Assembly: GCA_963716125.1 (NCBI GenBank)
Contig: OY970294.1
Span: 1,054,001 to 1,118,000 of the forward strand
Direction: 5' to 3'
Source: Acidiluteibacter sp963716125
Lineage (GTDB): Bacteria; Bacteroidota; Bacteroidia; Flavobacteriales_E; Vicingaceae
DNA length: 64,000 nt
Below are positions 61,260 through 64,000 of the stretch, piece by piece. The translations under genes were made by a program, and so were the position numbers. How positions within the stretch are numbered: the stretch's first letter is position 1; the number at the start of each line of letters is the position of its first letter. The notes under the pieces are model-generated. The model was given only the letters and a program-made list of their open reading frames with translations. It did no database searches and was not told the DNA's origin.

Positions 61260-61721
61260 ATGAGTACAACACTAAAAATAGGAGAGTATGCTCCCCACTT
61301 TGAATTGCCTGATAAAGATGGCATCACGCATACGCTCAAAGAATATCTAGGAAATCCAATTGTTCTCTACTTTTATCCTAAAAATGATTTGCCCGGTTGT
61401 ACAAAAGAAGCTTGTTCCTTCAGAGACCAGTATGCTGATTTTTTAGATGAAGATGTACAAGTAATAGGAGTAAGTTCAGATTCTATGAATAGTCATTCTG
61501 AATTTTCAAAAAAGTACAATCTACCTTTTGTTTTGTTAAGTGATAAAGGGGGTAAGGTTAGAAAAAGATTTAAAGCCTTTTCCATGTTGGGATTATTTCC
61601 GGCACGTATTACTTATGTAATTGATAGGCAAGGTAAAGTGCAATTTGTTTACCAAGGATTATTAAAAGCCGAAAAACACGTTAGTGAAGCTTTAGAAAAA
61701 ATCCAAAAATCTGATTTATAA
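61260..61721 (+). CDS. Thioredoxin-dependent peroxiredoxin (Bcp type)
   Basis: The 153-residue enzyme reduces hydroperoxides. It has FELPDKDGITHTLKEYLG, LYFYPKNDLPGCTKEACSFR with the peroxidatic cysteine and its CTKEAC resolving cysteine, and VSSDSMNSHSEFSKKYNLPF, all typical of Bcp. It lies 1 base after cinA. The gap to the convergent DUF4249 gene holds a 10-bp hairpin (GTACAATAAA with TTTATTGTAC, 61800-61827) without a clear T run. Confidence 0.93.
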   Translation: MSTTLKIGEYAPHFELPDKDGITHTLKEYLGNPIVLYFYPKNDLPGCTKEACSFRDQYADFLDEDVQVIGVSSDSMNSHSEFSKKYNLPFVLLSDKGGKVRKRFKAFSMLGLFPARITYVIDRQGKVQFVYQGLLKAEKHVSEALEKIQKSDL

Positions 61722-61818
61722 AAAAAAAGAAATACGATATTGAGCTTTAAATCAATTTATTATTGCAATAATTGCTTTCTAGGCTCTTCCTTTAAATGAG
61801 TACAATAAACCTTAAAAT

Positions 61819-62685
61819 TTATTGTACAACTTCCGTTTTAGAAGAAATTGCTGAAATACTAAAAGCTCCCAACATCTTTTTCTGTGGCTTGCCATTTACA
61901 TCATAAATATTTCCATAAACGTTAGAGGCAGGCACTGCAAATAATCCGCCGTTGTTGGTTTGAGTTTCTACAGCCGTAAAAAACTCCGCAACATCTGCAT
62001 TAATACTCCAAATTTCTACTCTTAAACTATCATCTTTTTGATACAATTCTTCATCAGCAATGAAGAAAACTCTTACTGGAAATATAAAAAGTAAACTATC
62101 ACTTCCAGTGCCATCAAAAGAGCCATTAACAGTAATGTTGAACGAGCTAGCATTGCCTACTTTTTTATTATTTCTAAAAGCTTTAATCCAATAAAAATCC
62201 TCTCTTCCTGCAATATCTTTTGCAAAAAATTCCGCTTGATAGCCATCTTTATCTTGACCAATAGAAGCCTTTTGAAACTCAAATTTAATACTATCAACTG
62301 GTGGTACAGGATTTAAAACTGAAATAGAATAGTAAGTTTCATTTTGGTAAATAATCTCTAAGGTATATTCTACGCCAATAGAATTAATAGCTTGATTAGC
62401 TGTAGGAGTCCAAATGTAATTTCCATCATTTTGATCTACAAAATTATATACAGAACTATCACTACCAAAAACAGTAACCACCGCACCTTGTATAATTGGC
62501 GTTGATTGATTATCAAAATAAGGAGCCGTTTTAGTTAATCTAATTGTTTGCACTTCACTTTGATTGGTGATAAATGCATCAGTAACCAAAAGCACTTCGC
62601 CTTGGTCTAAATCTACATCAATAACATCTTCACATGATGTGAAAGTGAATAAAGCGATGACATAAAGTATATATTTAAATTTCAT
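61819..62685 (-). CDS. DUF4249 family lipoprotein
   Basis: The 288-residue protein begins with a lipobox (FTSC, Cys18) and has ILYVIALFTFTSCEDVIDVD and TDAFITNQSEVQTIRLTKTA, the DUF4249 start. DUF4249 lipoproteins are usually paired with TonB-dependent receptors, as here, with the receptor gene 5 bases upstream. It probably sits on the outer membrane and helps capture a ligand. The ligand is unknown. Confidence 0.9.
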   Translation of the reverse strand: MKFKYILYVIALFTFTSCEDVIDVDLDQGEVLLVTDAFITNQSEVQTIRLTKTAPYFDNQSTPIIQGAVVTVFGSDSSVYNFVDQNDGNYIWTPTANQAINSIGVEYTLEIIYQNETYYSISVLNPVPPVDSIKFEFQKASIGQDKDGYQAEFFAKDIAGREDFYWIKAFRNNKKVGNASSFNITVNGSFDGTGSDSLLFIFPVRVFFIADEELYQKDDSLRVEIWSINADVAEFFTAVETQTNNGGLFAVPASNVYGNIYDVNGKPQKKMLGAFSISAISSKTEVVQ

Positions 62686-62690
62686 AATTT

Positions 62691-64000
62691 CTAAAAATTA
62701 AAATTGTAAGAAATACCAGGAACCGGATTTCCAATAACTGAAAATCTAATTGCTTCTGTTATTGCAGGATTGTCAACGTTTTGTTGAAAGTAAATACTAA
62801 ATGGGTTTTTTCTTCCATATAAATTATAAATAGAGAAAACCAATTCAGAATCCCACCTTTTCTTTTTATCTGGATTTAAATTTAAGGTTGCCGAAATATC
62901 CATTCTGTGGTAAGCAGGAATTCTATAATTATTTCTACTTTCCGTTGAGTTATGCGGTACAATAGCTCCTTGAATTTCATATCTACTTGTTGGGAATGTA
63001 GTAGGTGTTCCAGTAGAGAATACAAAATTAGCTGAGAAAGACCATTTTTTATTTAAATCATAACTGTTGACAATATTGAAAATATGTGTTTTATCAAAAC
63101 GATTTGGATACCAACCATTTCTGTTAATTCCTTTTACTTTACGTTCACTTCTAGACAAGGTATAACTAATAAACCCATTATATTTTCCTTTGGCTTTTTT
63201 CAAATAAATTTCTAAGCCATAAGCTCTACCATCGCCACTTAATAAGTCAGCATCTAAATCTTGATTAAAGAAAATTTCAGCATTATCAATATAATCTATT
63301 TGATTTTGAAAATCTTTATAGAATACTTCGGCAGAAGTTTCAAAGGTGTTTTTCTTGAAATTTCTAAAATAACCCAATGCAATCTGATCTACCAATTGAG
63401 GCTTTAAGTTATTATTAGTCGGTAACCAAATATCGACTGGTGTAGAAGCTACTGTATTTGAAATTAAGTGTAAATACTGCGCCATTCTATTATAACTCGC
63501 TTTTATTGAGCTATTTTCATCAAGGCTGAAATTGGCAGCAATTCTAGGTTCAGGATTGATGTAAGAAGCAACTACTTGATTGCTTCCATATTGTTCAACA
63601 CGATCTAATTCTTTTCTAACTCCTGGAGTAGTATCTCTATAATATCGTGCCTCACCTTCACCTAATTGAGCAAAATGTGATAACCGAATCCCATATTGTA
63701 AAATAAAACGAGAACCAAACTTCTGTTCATTTTGAATATAAATTCCATTTTCAACAGCGTATTTATTTTTTAAACTTAAAGAACCACCTTGTCCACCACT
63801 TTTGAAAGTAGCATCGGCTGGTTTAAAAATATAATAAATAGATTGTCCACCAAACTTCAACGTATTGTTGTTATTAATATAATAGGTAAAATCTGGTTTT
63901 ACACTGTAGTTGACAATAGTAGAATTCCATTGAAAATCATCATCAGGTAAATCAGCTGATTCTACGCCTAATTTATAATCGTAATTACTGTAATATGCCG
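62691..64000 (-). CDS. TonB-dependent receptor, C-terminal part, cut by the window edge
   Basis: The frame is open to the right edge, so the N-terminal plug domain lies outside. The visible 436 residues are barrel strands with alternating aromatic residues (LQYGIRLSHFAQLGEGEARY, AALGYFRNF-like strands) and the C-terminal strand ending SFNFNF. The internal TTG at 63860 is not the start; the reading frame continues from SNYDYKLGVESADLPDDDF upstream. It forms an outer-membrane uptake pair with the DUF4249 lipoprotein. Confidence 0.85.
   Translation of the reverse strand, partial: AYYSNYDYKLGVESADLPDDDFQWNSTIVNYSVKPDFTYYINNNNTLKFGGQSIYYIFKPADATFKSGGQGGSLSLKNKYAVENGIYIQNEQKFGSRFILQYGIRLSHFAQLGEGEARYYRDTTPGVRKELDRVEQYGSNQVVASYINPEPRIAANFSLDENSSIKASYNRMAQYLHLISNTVASTPVDIWLPTNNNLKPQLVDQIALGYFRNFKKNTFETSAEVFYKDFQNQIDYIDNAEIFFNQDLDADLLSGDGRAYGLEIYLKKAKGKYNGFISYTLSRSERKVKGINRNGWYPNRFDKTHIFNIVNSYDLNKKWSFSANFVFSTGTPTTFPTSRYEIQGAIVPHNSTESRNNYRIPAYHRMDISATLNLNPDKKKRWDSELVFSIYNLYGRKNPFSIYFQQNVDNPAITEAIRFSVIGNPVPGISYNFNF

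Overview
The window is from a low-GC member of the Bacteroidota. The evidence is an LpxC/FabZ fusion, a PorX-type response regulator with a PglZ domain and a protein with a type IX secretion sorting domain, a DUF4249 lipoprotein beside a TonB-dependent receptor, and many promoters carrying the phylum's TAnnTTTG -7 box. I cannot place it below phylum. No rRNA, tRNA or CRISPR was found.

Core, 1-24640: Nif3-like and zinc-ribbon proteins; a frameshifted DUF5723 outer-membrane gene with a lipoprotein; RNase HII, a glycosyltransferase and a methyltransferase; a surface-polysaccharide operon (flippase, two Wzz-like proteins, ligase/polymerase); a tandem 242-bp repeat; a SpoIIE-type phosphatase; and a lipid A block (lpxD paralogue, efp, an ABC ATPase, lpxA, lpxC/fabZ, lpxD). 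An HD hydrolase, porX, tsaE and ald follow.

Accessory region, about 24640-46550: small modules, mostly toxin-antitoxin (TA) pairs, Fic and orphan genes. A same-orientation repeat family (copies A-H, about 200-300 bp when complete) lies between most of them and carries an outward promoter. Four TA modules have a broken toxin beside an intact antitoxin: one by a 134-bp MITE-like insertion, one by truncation, one by two stop codons and one by a single stop codon. Other modules look intact (two PIN systems, VapBC, HigB with an XRE-ImmA antitoxin, Fic). Within the region sits an eight-gene biosynthetic operon (35115-41343): FAD hydroxylase, methyltransferase, type III polyketide synthase, then SDR, dehydratase, ketosynthase, acyl carrier protein and phosphopantetheinyl transferase. 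It looks like an alkylresorcinol/quinone-type pathway with its own acyl-chain machinery.

Core, 46550-64000: a conserved acidic protein, a decamer tandem repeat, murQ, a putative aminopeptidase, MarC, a dienoyl-CoA reductase-like SDR, a holin-like protein, DUF819, a histidine kinase/response regulator pair followed by a sugar aminotransferase and sugar transferase, a SirB1-like protein, a nucleoside phosphorylase, a double universal stress protein, CinA, a Bcp-type peroxiredoxin, DUF4249 and a TonB-dependent receptor cut by the window edge.
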